Shown one piece after another: positions 25,601 to 37,698 of a DNA stretch of 64,000 nucleotides. Position numbers and translations under genes: made by a program. Source of the stretch: Membranipora membranacea (Eukaryota; Bryozoa; Gymnolaemata; Cheilostomatida; Membraniporidae); assembly GCA_914767715.1 (NCBI GenBank), contig OU612065.1, positions 434,001-498,000 of the forward strand, written 5' to 3'. Numbering within the stretch: position 1 is the first letter of the stretch; the number at the start of each line of letters is the position of its first letter. The notes beneath the pieces are model-generated. The model did not search any database. It was given only the letters and a program-made list of their open reading frames with translations, and had not been told where the DNA came from.

Positions 25601-28600
25601 ATATTCACTTTACCTGGTTGAGACGTTCTTACAATGTCCTAACTTTATTAGACTGTGATATTTACTTTACCTGGTTGAGGCGTTCTCACAATGTCCTAAC
25701 TTTATTAGACTGTGGTATTTACTTTACCTGGTTGAGGCGTTCTCACAATGTCCTAACTTTATTAGACTGTGATATTTACTTTACCTGGTTGAGGCGTTCT
25801 CACAATGTCCTAACTTTATTAGACTGTGATATTCACTTTACCTGGTTGAGGCGTTCTCACAATGTCCTAACTTTATTAGACTGTGATATTCACTTTACCT
25901 GGTTGAGGCGTCCTCACAATGTCCTAACTTTATTAGACTGTGATATTCACTTTACCTGGTTGAGACGTTCTTACAATGTCCTAACTTTATTAGACTGTGA
26001 TATTTACTTTACCTGGTTGAGGCGTTCTCACAATGTCCTAACTTTATTAGACTGTGATATTTACTTTACCTGGTTGAGGCGTTCTCACAATGTCCTAACT
26101 TTATTAGACTGTGATATTTACTTTACCTGGTTGAGGCGTTCTCACAATGTCCTAACTTTATTAGACTGTGATATTCACTTTACCTGGTTGAGGCGTTCTC
26201 ACAATGTCCTAACTTTATTAGACTGTGATATTTACTTTCTCAGGTTGAGACGTTCTCACAATGTCCTAACTTTATTAGACTGTGATAATCACTTTACCTG
26301 GTTGAGGCGTTCTCACAATGTCCTAACTTTATTAGACTGTGATATTCACTTTACCTGGTTGAGGCGTTCTCACAATGTCCTAACTTTATTAGACTGTGAT
26401 ATTTACTTTCTCAGGTTGAGAAGTTCTCACAATGTCCTAACTTTATTAGACTGTGATATTTACTTTCTCAGGTTGAGACGTTCTCACAATGTCCTAACTT
26501 TATTAGACTGTGATATTTACTTTCTCAGGTTGAGACGTTCTCACAATGTCCTAACTTTATTAGACTGTGATATTCACTTTACCTGGTTGAGGCGTTCTCA
26601 CAATGTCCTAACTTTATTAGACTGTGATATTTACTTTCTCAGGTTGAGACGTTCTCACAATGTCCTAACTTTATTAGACTGTGATATTCACTTTACCTGG
26701 TTGAGGCGTTCTCACAATGTCCTAACTTTATTAGACTGTGATATTTACTTTCTCAGGTTGAGACGTTCTCACAATGTCCTAACTTTATTAGACTGTGATA
26801 TTTACTTTCTCAGGTTGAGACGTTCTCACAATGTCCTAACTTTATTAGACTGTGATATTCACTTTACCTGGTTGAGGCGTTCTCACAATGTCCTAACTTT
26901 ATTAGACTGTGATATTTACTTTCTCAGGTTGAGACGCTCTTACAATGTCCTAACTTTATTAGACTGTGATATTTACTTTCTCAGGTTGAGGCGCTCTTAC
27001 AATGTCCTAACTTTATTAGACTGTGATATTTACTTTACCTGGTTGAGGCGTTCTCACAATGTCCTAACTTTATTAGACTGTGATATTTACTTTACCTGGT
27101 TGAGGCGTTCTCACAATGTCCTAACTTTATTATACTGTGATATTTACTTTCTCAGGTTGAGACGTTCTCACAATGTCCTAACTTTATTAGACTGTGATAT
27201 TTACTTTACCTGGTTGAGGCGTTCTCACAATGTCCTAACTTTATTAGACTGTGATATTTACTTTACCTGGTTGAGGCGTTCTCACAATGTCCTAACTTTA
27301 TTAGACTGTGATATTTACTTTCTCAGGTTGAGACGTTCTCACAATGTCCTAACTTTATTAGACTGATATTTACTTTACCAGGTTGAGGCGTTCTCACAAT
27401 GTCCTAACTTTATTAGACTGTGATATTTACTTTACCTGGTTGAGACGTTCTCACAATGTCCTAACTTTATTAGACTGTGATATTTACTTTCTCAGGTTGA
27501 GGCGTTCTCACAATGTCCTAACTTTATTAGACTGTGATATTTACTTTCTCAGGTTGAGACGTTCTCACAATGTCCTAACTTTATTAGACTGTGATATTCA
27601 CTTTACCTGGTTCAGACGTTCTCACAATGTCCTAACTTTATTAGACTGTGATATTTACTTTCTCAGGTTGAGGCGTTCTCACAATGTCCTAACTTTATTA
27701 GACTGTGATATTCACTTTACCTGGTTGAGACGTTCTCACAATGTCCTAACTTTATTAGACTGTGATATTTACTTTCTCAGGTTGAGACGTTCTCACAATG
27801 TCCTAACTTTATTAGACTGATATTTACTTTACCAGGTCGAGGCGTTCTCACAATGTCCTAACTTTATTAGACTGTGATATTTACTTTCTCAGGTTGAGAC
27901 GTTCTCACAATGTCCTAACTTTATTAGACTGTGATATTTACTTTACCAGGTTGAGACGTTCTCACAATGTCCTAACTTTATTAGACTGTGATATTTACTT
28001 TCTCAGGTTGAGACGTTCTCACAATGTCCTAACTTTATTTGACTGTGATATTTACTTTACCAGGTCGAGGCGTTCTCACAATGTCCTAACTTTATTAGAC
28101 TGTGATATTCACTTTACCAGGTTGAGGCGTTTTCACAATGTCCTAACTTTATTAGACTGTGATATTTACTTTACCTGGTTGAGGCGTTCTCACAATGTCC
28201 TAACTTTATTAGACTGTGATATTTACTTTCTCAGGTTGAGACGTTCTCACAATGTCCTAACTTTATTAGACTGTTATATTTACTTTACCAGGTTGAGACG
28301 TTCTCACAATGTCCTAACTTTATTAGACTGTGATATTCACTTAACCTAATGAGGCGTTCTCACAATGTCCTAACTTTATTAGACTGTGATATTCACTTTA
28401 CCAGGTTGAGACGTTCTCACAATGTCCTAACTTTATTAGACTGTGATATTTACTTTCTCCGGTTGAGACGTTCTCACAATGTCCTAACTTTATTAGACTG
28501 TGATATTCACTTTACCAGGTTGAGGCGTTCTCACAATGTCCTAACTTTATTAGACTGTGATATTTACTTTCTCAGGTTGAGACGTTCTCACAATGTCCTA

Positions 28601-31600
28601 ACTTTATTAGGCTGTGATATTTACTTTCTCAGGTTGAGGCGTTCTCACAATGTCCTAACTTTACTAGACTGTGATATTTACTTTCTCAGGTTGAGGCGTT
28701 CTCACAATGTCCTAACTTTATTAGACTGTGATATTTACTTTACCAGGTTGAGACGTTCTCACAATGTCCTAACTTTATTAGACTGTGATATTTACTTTAC
28801 CAGGTTGAGGCGTTCTCACAATGTCCTAACTTTATTAGACTGTGATATTTACTTTCTCAGGTTGAGGCGTTCTTACAATGCCTAACTTTATTAGACTGTG
28901 ATATTTACTTTCTCAGGTTGAGGCGTACTTACAATGCCCTAACTTTATTAGACTGTGATATTTACTTTATCAGGTTGAGACGTTCTTACAATGCCCTAAC
29001 TTTATCAGACTGTGATATTTACTTTCTCAGGTTGAGGCGTACTTACAATGCCCTAACTTTATTAGACTGTGATATTTACTTTCTCAGGTTGAGGCGTACT
29101 TACAATGTCCTAACTTTATTAGACTGTGATGTTTACTTTCTCAGGTTGAGGCGTTCTTACAATGCCCCAACTTCATTAGACTGTGATATTTACTTTCTCA
29201 GGTTGAGGCGTACTTACAATGCCCTAACTTTATTAGACTGTGATATTTACTTTATCAGGTTGAGACGTTCTTACAATGCCCTAACTTTATCAGACTGTGA
29301 TATTTACTTTCTCAGGTTGAGGCGTACTTACAATGCCCTAACTTTATTAGACTGTGATATTTACTTTCTCAGGTTGAGGCGTACTTACAATGTCCTAACT
29401 TTATTAGACTGTGATATTTACTTTCTCAGGTTGAGGCGTTCTTACAATGCCCTAACTTTATTAGACTGTGATATTTACTTTCTCAGGTTGAGGCGTACTT
29501 ACAATGCCCTAACTTTATTAGACTGTGATGTTTACTTTCTCAGGTTGAGGCGTTCTTACAATGCCCTAACTTCATTAGACTGTGATATTTACTTTCTCAG
29601 GTTGAGGCGTACTTACAATGCCCTAACTTTATTAGACTGTGATATTTACTTTCTCAGGTTGAGGCGTTCTTACAATGCCCTAACTTTATTAGACTGTGAT
29701 ATTTACTTTCTCAGGTTGAGGCGTACTTACAATGCCCTAACTTTATTAGACTGTGATATTTACTTTCTCAGGTTGAGACGTTCTTACAATGCCCTAGCTT
29801 TATCAGACTGTGATATTTACTTTCTCAGGTTGAGGCGTACTTACAATGCCCTAACTTTATTAGACTGTGATATTTACTTTCTCAGGTTGAGGTGTACTTA
29901 CAATGCCCTAACTTCATTAGACTGTGATATTTACTTTCTCAGGTTGAGGCGTACTTACAATGCCCTAACTTTATAATGGAGAGGAAGTTTGATGGTGAGA
30001 GAATGCAACTACATATGAAGAATGGAGAATATAAATATTACTCTAGAAAGTAAGACTAAGACTAAGACTAAGACTAAGACTAAGATATCGACGATATGTT
30101 AATATTATCGTTTGTTTAATCGCTCCGATAATCTTCCTCAGCCCAGGGAGAATTCTCCCTGCTCAGCCCTTCTCCTTACGCCTTCTCTCATGCCATCATG
30201 TCATTCTATTCATCCATCTCTTTCACCTTCCCTCTTGTTCTGTGTTTTCATTTCGATTTTTATTTACAGTAGATATAATCCCTTCTCAAATTAAACCAAT
30301 TATATGTTCTGATGATAGAGTTTATAGATGTATATGTAATCACCTCAGCCAGTGTTCTTAGTCAGGTAGACTAAGTATCTACTCACTTGTTTAAGGCTGT
30401 CACACTTTATCTGCATAGTCTGATATTTATTTATGTGATTTACAGCGGTAAGGATTACACGAGTACATACGGATCCACACAGTTTGATGGTAACCTCACG
30501 CCTCGTATACACTCACATCTAAAGGATGTGAGGAACTGTATATTAGATGGAGAGATGTGCGGTTATGATACAGAGCTACATGTACTCGGTCAGTATATCA
30601 TCGTCAGCACACACATCGCAGCTACATTACGTATAGTCTTAGTCTGATTGTCTCAATAAGAAGGAGTATCTGTCTCACATAGTATCAGTTTAGAATGTTG
30701 TGCAGACCATGCTGGTTATCATATTAGCTGGTTAAATGAAGCGGTTCATTGTAAGATATATCTACGTATATGACTGTTGAGTTAGTGTAAAATCCAGCTT
30801 GAGGATGGTACTAACTTGTCTACCCTTCTTATATTTCAGGTTCTAAGGCGATGAACTTTGATATTAAATCAGCGAGTTTGACTCGGTATACTCCGTGCTA
30901 TGTTGTATTTGATATGTTATATCTAAACAATGAGGTCCTTACTAACCTACCGCTGAGACAAAGACTAAGTAAACTATCCGAGGTAATCGAGCCGGAGGAT
31001 GGGCTAATATTCGCATCTACGTCCACTAACGCATCTACTAAGTAAGTCATCTACTAAGTATGTCATCTACTAAGTATGTTGTCTACTAAGTATGTCATCT
31101 ACTAAGTATGTCACCTACTAAGTGTGTCACCTACTAAGTATGTCATCTACTAAGTGTGTCACCTACTAAGTATGTCACCTACTAAGTATGTCATCTACTA
31201 AGTAAGTCATCTACTAAGTGTGTCATCTACTAAGTATGTCATCTACTAAGTGTGTCACCTACTAAGTATGTCATCTACTAAGTATATCATCTGCTAAGTA
31301 TGTCCCCTGCTAAGTATGTCATCTACTAAGTATGTCATCTACTAAGTATGTTGTCTACTAAGTATGTCATCTACTAAGTATGTCACCTACTAAGTGTGTC
31401 ACCTACTAAGTATGTCATCTACTAAGTGTGTCACCTACTAAGTATGTCATCTACTAAGTCTGTCATCTACTAAGTAAGTCATCTACTAAGTCTGTCATCT
31501 ACTAAGTATGTCATCTACTAAGTGTGTCACCTACTAAGTATGTCATCTACTAAGTATATCATCTGCTAAGTATGTCCCCTGCTTAGTATGTCATCTACTA

Positions 31601-34600
31601 AGTATGTCATCTACTAAGTATGTTGTCTACTAAGTATGTCATCTACTAAGTATGTCACCTACTAAGTGTGTCACCTACTAAGTATGTCATCTACTAAGTA
31701 AGTCATCTACTAAGTAAGTCATCTACTAAGTATGTCATCTACTAAGTAAGTCATCTACTAAGTAAGTCATCTACTAAGTATGTCATCTACTAAGTAAGTC
31801 ATCTACTAAGTATGGCATCTACTAAGTATATCATCTGCTAAGTATGTCCCCTGCTAAGTATGTCATCTACTAAGTATGTCATCTACTAAGTATGTTGTCT
31901 ACTAAGTATGTCATCTACTAAGTATGTCACCTACTAAGTGTATCACCTACTAAGTATGTCATCTACTAAGTGTGTCACCTACTAAGTATGTCATCTACTA
32001 AGTATGTCATCTACTAAGTAAGTCATCTACTAAGTGTGTCATCTACTAAGTATGTCATCTACTAAGTGTGTCACCTACTAAGTATGTCATCTACTAAGTA
32101 TATCATCTGCTAAGTATGTCCCCTGCTAAGTATGTCATCTACTAAGTATGTCATCTACTAAGTATGTTGTCTACTAAGTATGTCATCTACTAAGTATGTC
32201 ACCTACTAAGTGTGTCACCTACTAAGTATGTCATCTACTAAGTATGTCACCTACTAAGTATGTCATCTTCTTAGTTCTATCATGTTATATTTGTGTGACA
32301 TTTTTACCGGTTGGCAAAAGATCACAAGTTTTGGTCATCATGTCATTGGGGGGCGTATTGTGCGTTGTATTATATTATTCTATATTACTATACATTAATG
32401 TATATTATAACTTTTGTAGTAAGGAATGTTTAGATGCACTAAATCAGGCCATAGATAGATATGAGGAGGGTATTATGGTTAAACATCCTGACTCTGTATA
32501 TAAGCCTAACTCTAGATCAGCTGGCTGGTAAGTATGTCTCACTCTATTATCCGCTTATATAAGCTCACATGTATGAGCTCACCTGTGCACACTTACCTGT
32601 GTGCGCTTACTTGTTTCTGTAAATGATAAACAATGGAAGGCAACTCTGTCACCATTTAGTTAAACTTATAGTATAAACACGGAATCGTATGTGTTAGGGA
32701 TTGCTTACCACTAAACATTTGTCTGTCATGTTGCCTGCCAGGTTCACACTTAAAGGTGAAATCGTTATGTTGTTACCAATGTGTGTGCTGTATACTGAGT
32801 ATATCAGGATAACAGTTCTGTATTCAGACTCAAATATGAATGCAGTGATTGTAGTTATTACTATTTATCCTTTGTGACTGTGGCAGGTATAAGATAAAGC
32901 CTGAGTATGTAGACGGATTGATGGATGAGTTAGATATAGTAATAATAGGAGGATACTTCGGTAAAGGGAGAAGAGCTCACATCCTCTCACACTTTCTCTG
33001 TGCTGTGATGGATAATAGTAAAACTCCTGCTCAGTTCCACTCAATGACTAAGGTCTGAAATAGTATTATATCACTATTCTCTCAGGACTATAGGACTTTC
33101 ATATCTCACAAAGTAATTACTTGTTCCTGCTTAGAGTCCATATATCATATACTTTCTCTTATTAGTATTTATCTCTCTTCTTTTTGTTCACTAGGTTGGC
33201 TCGGGATATTCGTTTAAAGAGCTGTTAGATTTTAATGTGAAGCTCAAATCGCGATGGCAGAAGACTCAGCCTAGTAATGTTGTCGTGTCGAGAGAGAAAC
33301 CTGATATATGGATAGATCCTCTCAAGTCAGCCATACTGCAGGTCTCTGTCACCAACTCCTCAATCGGTATTATCTACATAATGTAATATAGTCTGGTGAA
33401 GAGAAAAACAGTATTTGTGTTAGCGACAACTCAGAACTTTATCTTTGTTTGATACATATATATACATCAAACGAAGATATATATATATATATATATATAA
33501 TATTTTGAGTTACGCTAAACCGATGTGATATAATTGGTTATATGTGGTAATAATAATATAACACCTTGTTTAATACTCTGACAGGTGAAGGCTACAGAGG
33601 TGATTGAGAGCTCCGCCTTTCACACAGGGTTTTCTCTGAGATTTCCCAGAGTAGAGAAAATAAGAGAAGACAAAGATCCAACTGATTGTTTAACGCTGAC
33701 TGATTTTCATCAACTCAGGACCGTAAGACTATCATTGATATAATCACCGATATTATCCTCAGCTTCCTATGATCTGTTTGGGCGACATTTGATTCATATT
33801 TGCTCATCCTGAACCTACATATACTGTACGCTGCCCATCTAATATGACTTCTGTATATTATAAGAGCCAGCACATTTACATACCTTTGTATATTTATAGA
33901 AGCGTTCCGGACAGCTGACCACTGGCCTTCTCTCTGATGAGTTGTTAGATGAACCTAAGGCTAAGAAGAAGAGAAGAACAGTGGCTAATCGGTCTGTAGC
34001 TCCTCCCACTTTAGCCCAACAGTTTAGAGCTGCAGATACATCACAGATTAATAAAGTAAGAAACTGTCCTCTAACTTACTCACCTGCACAAACAGGCCTA
34101 TCACATCAGTATCACTTAATCATCAGCACTAATAAGCCTATATGTCACGATACACACTAAAGCTTCTTATTTTCGACACTATAAAAGTTACAGGCTATAA
34201 AATATTGCTGAATTTGAGAAGAAATATGCCGACACATGTAGCGACACATGTAGCGACACATGTAGCGTTAGTTTATAGCATTTTGAAACTGTGCACACTG
34301 ATAACAAAGCATCTGACAGACTATATTATATTATATTATATTATATGATATTATATTTTGGTCCTCGTAGGCAGCCAACTGTACTTGTAACTTTCACCTA
34401 ATCACATACATAAAGCTTTGTCAGATGTTGATGCCTATAAATCTGTGACTTAGACGTAATGAGATTATCTAGGACTGACACTCTCTGCTTTCAGGTTCAC
34501 ATATTCTCCTACTGATACCCGACCGCCCGCGTATCATTAGAAGGGAGCAACATGAAATAATGGTAAACTGACTCAAACTTGATCTTGTATATCAGTATTT

Positions 34601-37600
34601 TGTTTTATTGTAGGAGTCTGACACATTCGAAGGCAAAGAGTTCTGTATAATACACGGCTGTACAGCACAAACTAAACAGGACTTAGAGCAGCATGTTGTG
34701 AGAATGGGCGGATCTATAGTCCAAAATGCAGGTCAGCATACATGATAATACAAAGCATTCTGCGCCTGCTCAGCTCTGGGCATGAGCTGATCTCTGCAAA
34801 ATTGAGTCTCGGAATTCCGAAGCCATCTGATTGGCTACCTGCTATGGTGGTACACTCCCCAATGCGAGCTATCTTCTGCTGTCACCATTAGCTATATTCG
34901 ATTGGCAGTTCATGCAGGGGGTGTATCATTTTCCCTGACCAAAATTGCAATCAGAACCCAATCTAAACTCATTGTTCTTGCACATGCGCAAATTAAAGTC
35001 ATGCAGGATACATACTTAGCCTTATGACATCTCTTTTGTGGCAATGATAGCCTAGTTTATCAGTGATCTACATGCCCAGTCAGATCACGAGAGTCAGTAT
35101 GATTACGAAGTATGCATCACTACATCTTATGGTGCTGCTCTTCAATCTTATAAAGTAATGGTCCAGTATACTGATATGACTGAATCTTTACTTTTTGTTG
35201 CAGGATTTGACACATTTTGCGTTGTCGCGGATAAGATAAACTTGCGAGTGAGAAACTATATGAAGGCTGCTAAGTATAACATAGCCAGACTTGATTGGCT
35301 GGTTCGCTGTATAGAGGAGAAGACATTACTACAGTGGTGAGCATTCCTCTGTGCTTCTGCTGCTGTATTTTATTATATAACCACACATTGTCTGCTGTAA
35401 AGACACCTTCAATTAATGACCTTCATAAGTCAAGAGCACTGCACGGTGAACTCCCATCTTACAATAATCCACCTGAATAGGTATTTATGTGGTACCATCT
35501 ATCTACAGGGAGCCATGTGATATGATATCAACCTCTCCAGCTGTCCAGCAGAAGTTTGATGAGAAGTTTGATAGATTTGGAGACGATCATTCTACTAATA
35601 CAAGTACAGAACAACTACAGAAAATATTCAGCCTCATGCCACCGAGAAAACTGGTAAGAAAACCAGTAACATAATGATGTGTTTGTATCAGAAAATACTT
35701 GGTGATTAGAATGTATTTGTTCATATATTTGCAGTATTTGATAAGTTTCTTCAACATACAAATGCCACTTAATATTTGTGTCATTTTATGAATATAACAG
35801 AGGACTAGTAATAAAGTGGTTGCTTGAGCAGATGGCCCGACCAAATAATGTTACTAAATTGTTAATAATATATCAGTATCAATATTGTTATTAAGTCTAA
35901 ATAAAAGTAAATGAGTCTTTAAATGTACATTAATCATCAACACACAAACATAAATGGATGATGTTTTTAGCTTGTGAGTCTGTTTTTGGGTATAGACAGT
36001 CTTATCCCCACCCTCTCCTAACTGTCGCTTCTCTGTTATAGAACGAGCCTTTGGTTACTTATGATGAGATGTGTATTCTAGATGAACAGTTATCTACTCA
36101 TGAGGACTATATCAGATCTCTATTCAGAGCCTGCAGGTCAGTCAACACCTATATATCTGTTTTATATACTCATCATTTCTTTGTTTATAGTGAAAAGTGG
36201 GTAAATAAAATCAAGATATATATATATACATAGTATTGTAACAGGTCTTACAATCAGATGTCAAAGTTGAGTTTATATTATGAGCTCACTAGATAACTTT
36301 TCTGGGGCTAAAACCAATCCCTCAAACTGGCATACAAGGACCTGTTTCCCCAAGATGTGGTTTTGATGTGGCACAAGCTGATTGGATGTTAGAACTAACA
36401 AAATTTTAAGATAGCCAAATACTCCCCCTGTCTTTCATTGCTAGAATATAAAACATCTTCTCTCTCCAAGTTTACATTACTCTCATAAGAACCTGGGTAC
36501 TCACTTTCCTACTTAGCTGTAAGGAATGCGATGCCATTTGACTTTTCAAAGTCTCAGGTATGTTTTAGCTTTCAAAAGGGTACCTTTTTTGCTATTATTG
36601 CTCATTTCGCTATTTGGATTTTGAGCTCCACTTTACGTAGCAGTTAGAAATTAATCCAGCCTCTTAGGGTCTTACAGAGTTGAGAACTAGAGCTCAGCCC
36701 CAGCCCTCTCCCTGCTGCTGCAGTGTGGGACAGAGCCCACACCACTTTGAGCTTAATACCATCACATATTATTATAGATTATACGATGGTGACGAGGGCA
36801 CACAATCCCGCACATCGTTTAATCTGATAGAGGCTCGATTTTATGGTGCTGTCACTAAAGAGGAGCTGACTGATAATGTCACACATGCTGTCTGTAATGA
36901 TCTGTAAGTGCCATCTTATACTTAAGTACACAGCTCATGAGGCTTCTCTTTTAGTTTCATAGTAAGGTCGAAGGTCATGTTGTTTCAAACATTTAATTTA
37001 TCCAAGTGGCAGGAAATAAAAAATAAAGTAACAAATATAAATTCTACATGAAAAATGAAGAGTAGTTTATTTTGTAATGTTGTCAAAGGCAAATCGAAAC
37101 ATTGTAGTTGCTCTATGAGATAAACGAAAGCTTATGTTATAATCGTAGTAACATAATATCATATCACTTGTCGTAAAGTTTGATCGATTCAGACGCCTGA
37201 TAATATTATAATAATTAGCCTCTGTTTTCTTTGAATCGATTATCATTCAACCCACTAAGTTCAACTGAACTACAGTGACTATCCAAGCCACACAGTAGAT
37301 GGAAGTCTCAGTAATTCTCAGCATCATAGCAGTAATATCTGGCCTTTCATTATCTGAATCACTATTGTTTCTGACTTGGTGCGGCTGTAAGGTATAGTAA
37401 CTTGTCAGCGATTAGTGTGAGACAGTGTACAACTCTCAGATCGAGAGCTTTACTGAATCTCCTCTATCTCTGTACAGTTTATCTTATTAGATACATTTAT
37501 ACATTTAGTACTATTTGTACTATTTATTTGTATGCTTGTTATTATTCCATCCTTAGTGAGAATTTAGCCAAACTTCAAGAGATAAACAGAAGCAGAGAGA

Positions 37601-37698
37601 GAAAGTTTCACATAGTCACTCCTTCGTGGATAGAAGAAAGTATAGAAGCTGAGAAAATTCTCAAAGAAAGAGAATTCCCTCTCAGGTTTCAGGTATGA
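22649..37698 (+). CDS. LIG4: DNA ligase IV (NHEJ), complete, 20 coding exons
   Basis: Exons: 22649-22798, 23066-23137, 23297-23422, 23834-24062, 24274-24353, 24723-24827, 29943-30049, 30446-30588, 30840-31041, 32420-32527, 32887-33052, 33195-33341, 33585-33722, 33900-34055, 34614-34731, 35204-35336, 35509-35653, 36042-36136, 36778-36903, 37557-37698. All phases agree, giving 895 residues (human 911). The DNA-binding domain opens [20 protein letters not shown]. Catalytic motif I KFDGERMQ puts the adenylated Lys near residue 269. CILDGEM, REEGIMVK-like [10 protein letters not shown] and WYKIKPEY are further ligase motifs. A basic stretch AKKKRR is a likely NLS. Two BRCT domains ([23 protein letters not shown] ... 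[14 protein letters not shown]) flank the XRCC4-binding linker. The enzyme seals double-strand breaks with XRCC4. Introns 6 and 9 carry giant satellites made from the gene's own splice junctions. Confidence 0.97.
23503..23587. repeat. Two back-to-back hairpins in LIG4 intron 3
   Basis: Arms atttaaaatgttagatatac and gtatatctaacattttaaat form the first hairpin. catagtca and tgactatg form a second hairpin immediately after it. No flanking direct repeat was recognised. Confidence 0.6.
24527..24573. repeat. Hairpin with 15-bp perfect arms, LIG4 intron 5
   Basis: Arms actagcctgtcttga and tcaagacaggctagt enclose a loop of about 17 bp. A related hairpin (ttagcctgtcttgac ... gtcaagacggactta) is at 59911-59948, so this is a dispersed palindromic sequence. 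Confidence 0.7.
24961..29976. repeat. 57-bp satellite built from the LIG4 intron 6 / exon 7 acceptor
   Basis: About 88 tandem copies of a 57-bp unit are present. Each unit holds gttgaggcgttctcacaatg, then tcctaactttattagac, then tgtgatatttactttctcag. The last segment is the polypyrimidine tract and AG of the real exon 7 acceptor. The first segments are homologous to the first ~36 bp of exon 7 (29943 on), including a branch-site-like cctaac. Many 5' units read ttacctgg (AG lost); 3' units mostly read tctcagg or taccagg (AG kept). In the LIG4 frame every unit ends in a TGA. The long ORFs (19-residue repeats) exist only because 57 is divisible by 3. Confidence 0.97.
30044..30087. repeat. Hexamer repeat starting on the LIG4 exon 7 donor
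   Basis: agtaag is followed by about six copies of actaag beginning at the 5' splice site (exon ends 30049). The array is short, but it is seeded on the splice junction like the larger satellites. Confidence 0.85.
30137..30168. mobile_element. 18-bp palindromic element with 7-bp target-site duplication, copy in LIG4 intron 7
   Basis: CAGGGAGAATTCTCCCTG at 30144-30161 is flanked by CTCAGCC on both sides (30137-30143 and 30162-30168). It is identical to the element at 20294-20311, while the flanks are different. Confidence 0.8.
31022..32263. repeat. 16-bp satellite built from the LIG4 exon 9 / intron 9 donor
   Basis: About 77 copies of a 16-mer (tcatctactaagtatg with variants) start at the end of exon 9, whose own junction reads ctactaa then gtaagt. 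Each unit therefore repeats the last ~7 exon bases and the first ~9 intron bases, offering a donor-like site (aa then gtatgt or gtaagt). A marker variant (tatatcatctgctaag) recurs at 31283, 31555, 31827 and 32099, exactly 272 bp apart, so a 17-unit higher-order repeat exists in four copies. In frame, reading past the real donor meets TAA at once. Confidence 0.97.

Noticed and set aside
24961-29976. Very long ORFs (801, 145, 151, 178 and 352 codons) encoding a 19-residue repeat
   Set aside because: The unit is 57 bp, so one frame stays open by arithmetic. That frame differs from the LIG4 frame, has no independent start context, and the array lies in an intron.
31022-32263. CRISPR-like array
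   Set aside because: Units are directly adjacent with no unique spacers, and the context is an animal gene. It is a minisatellite.
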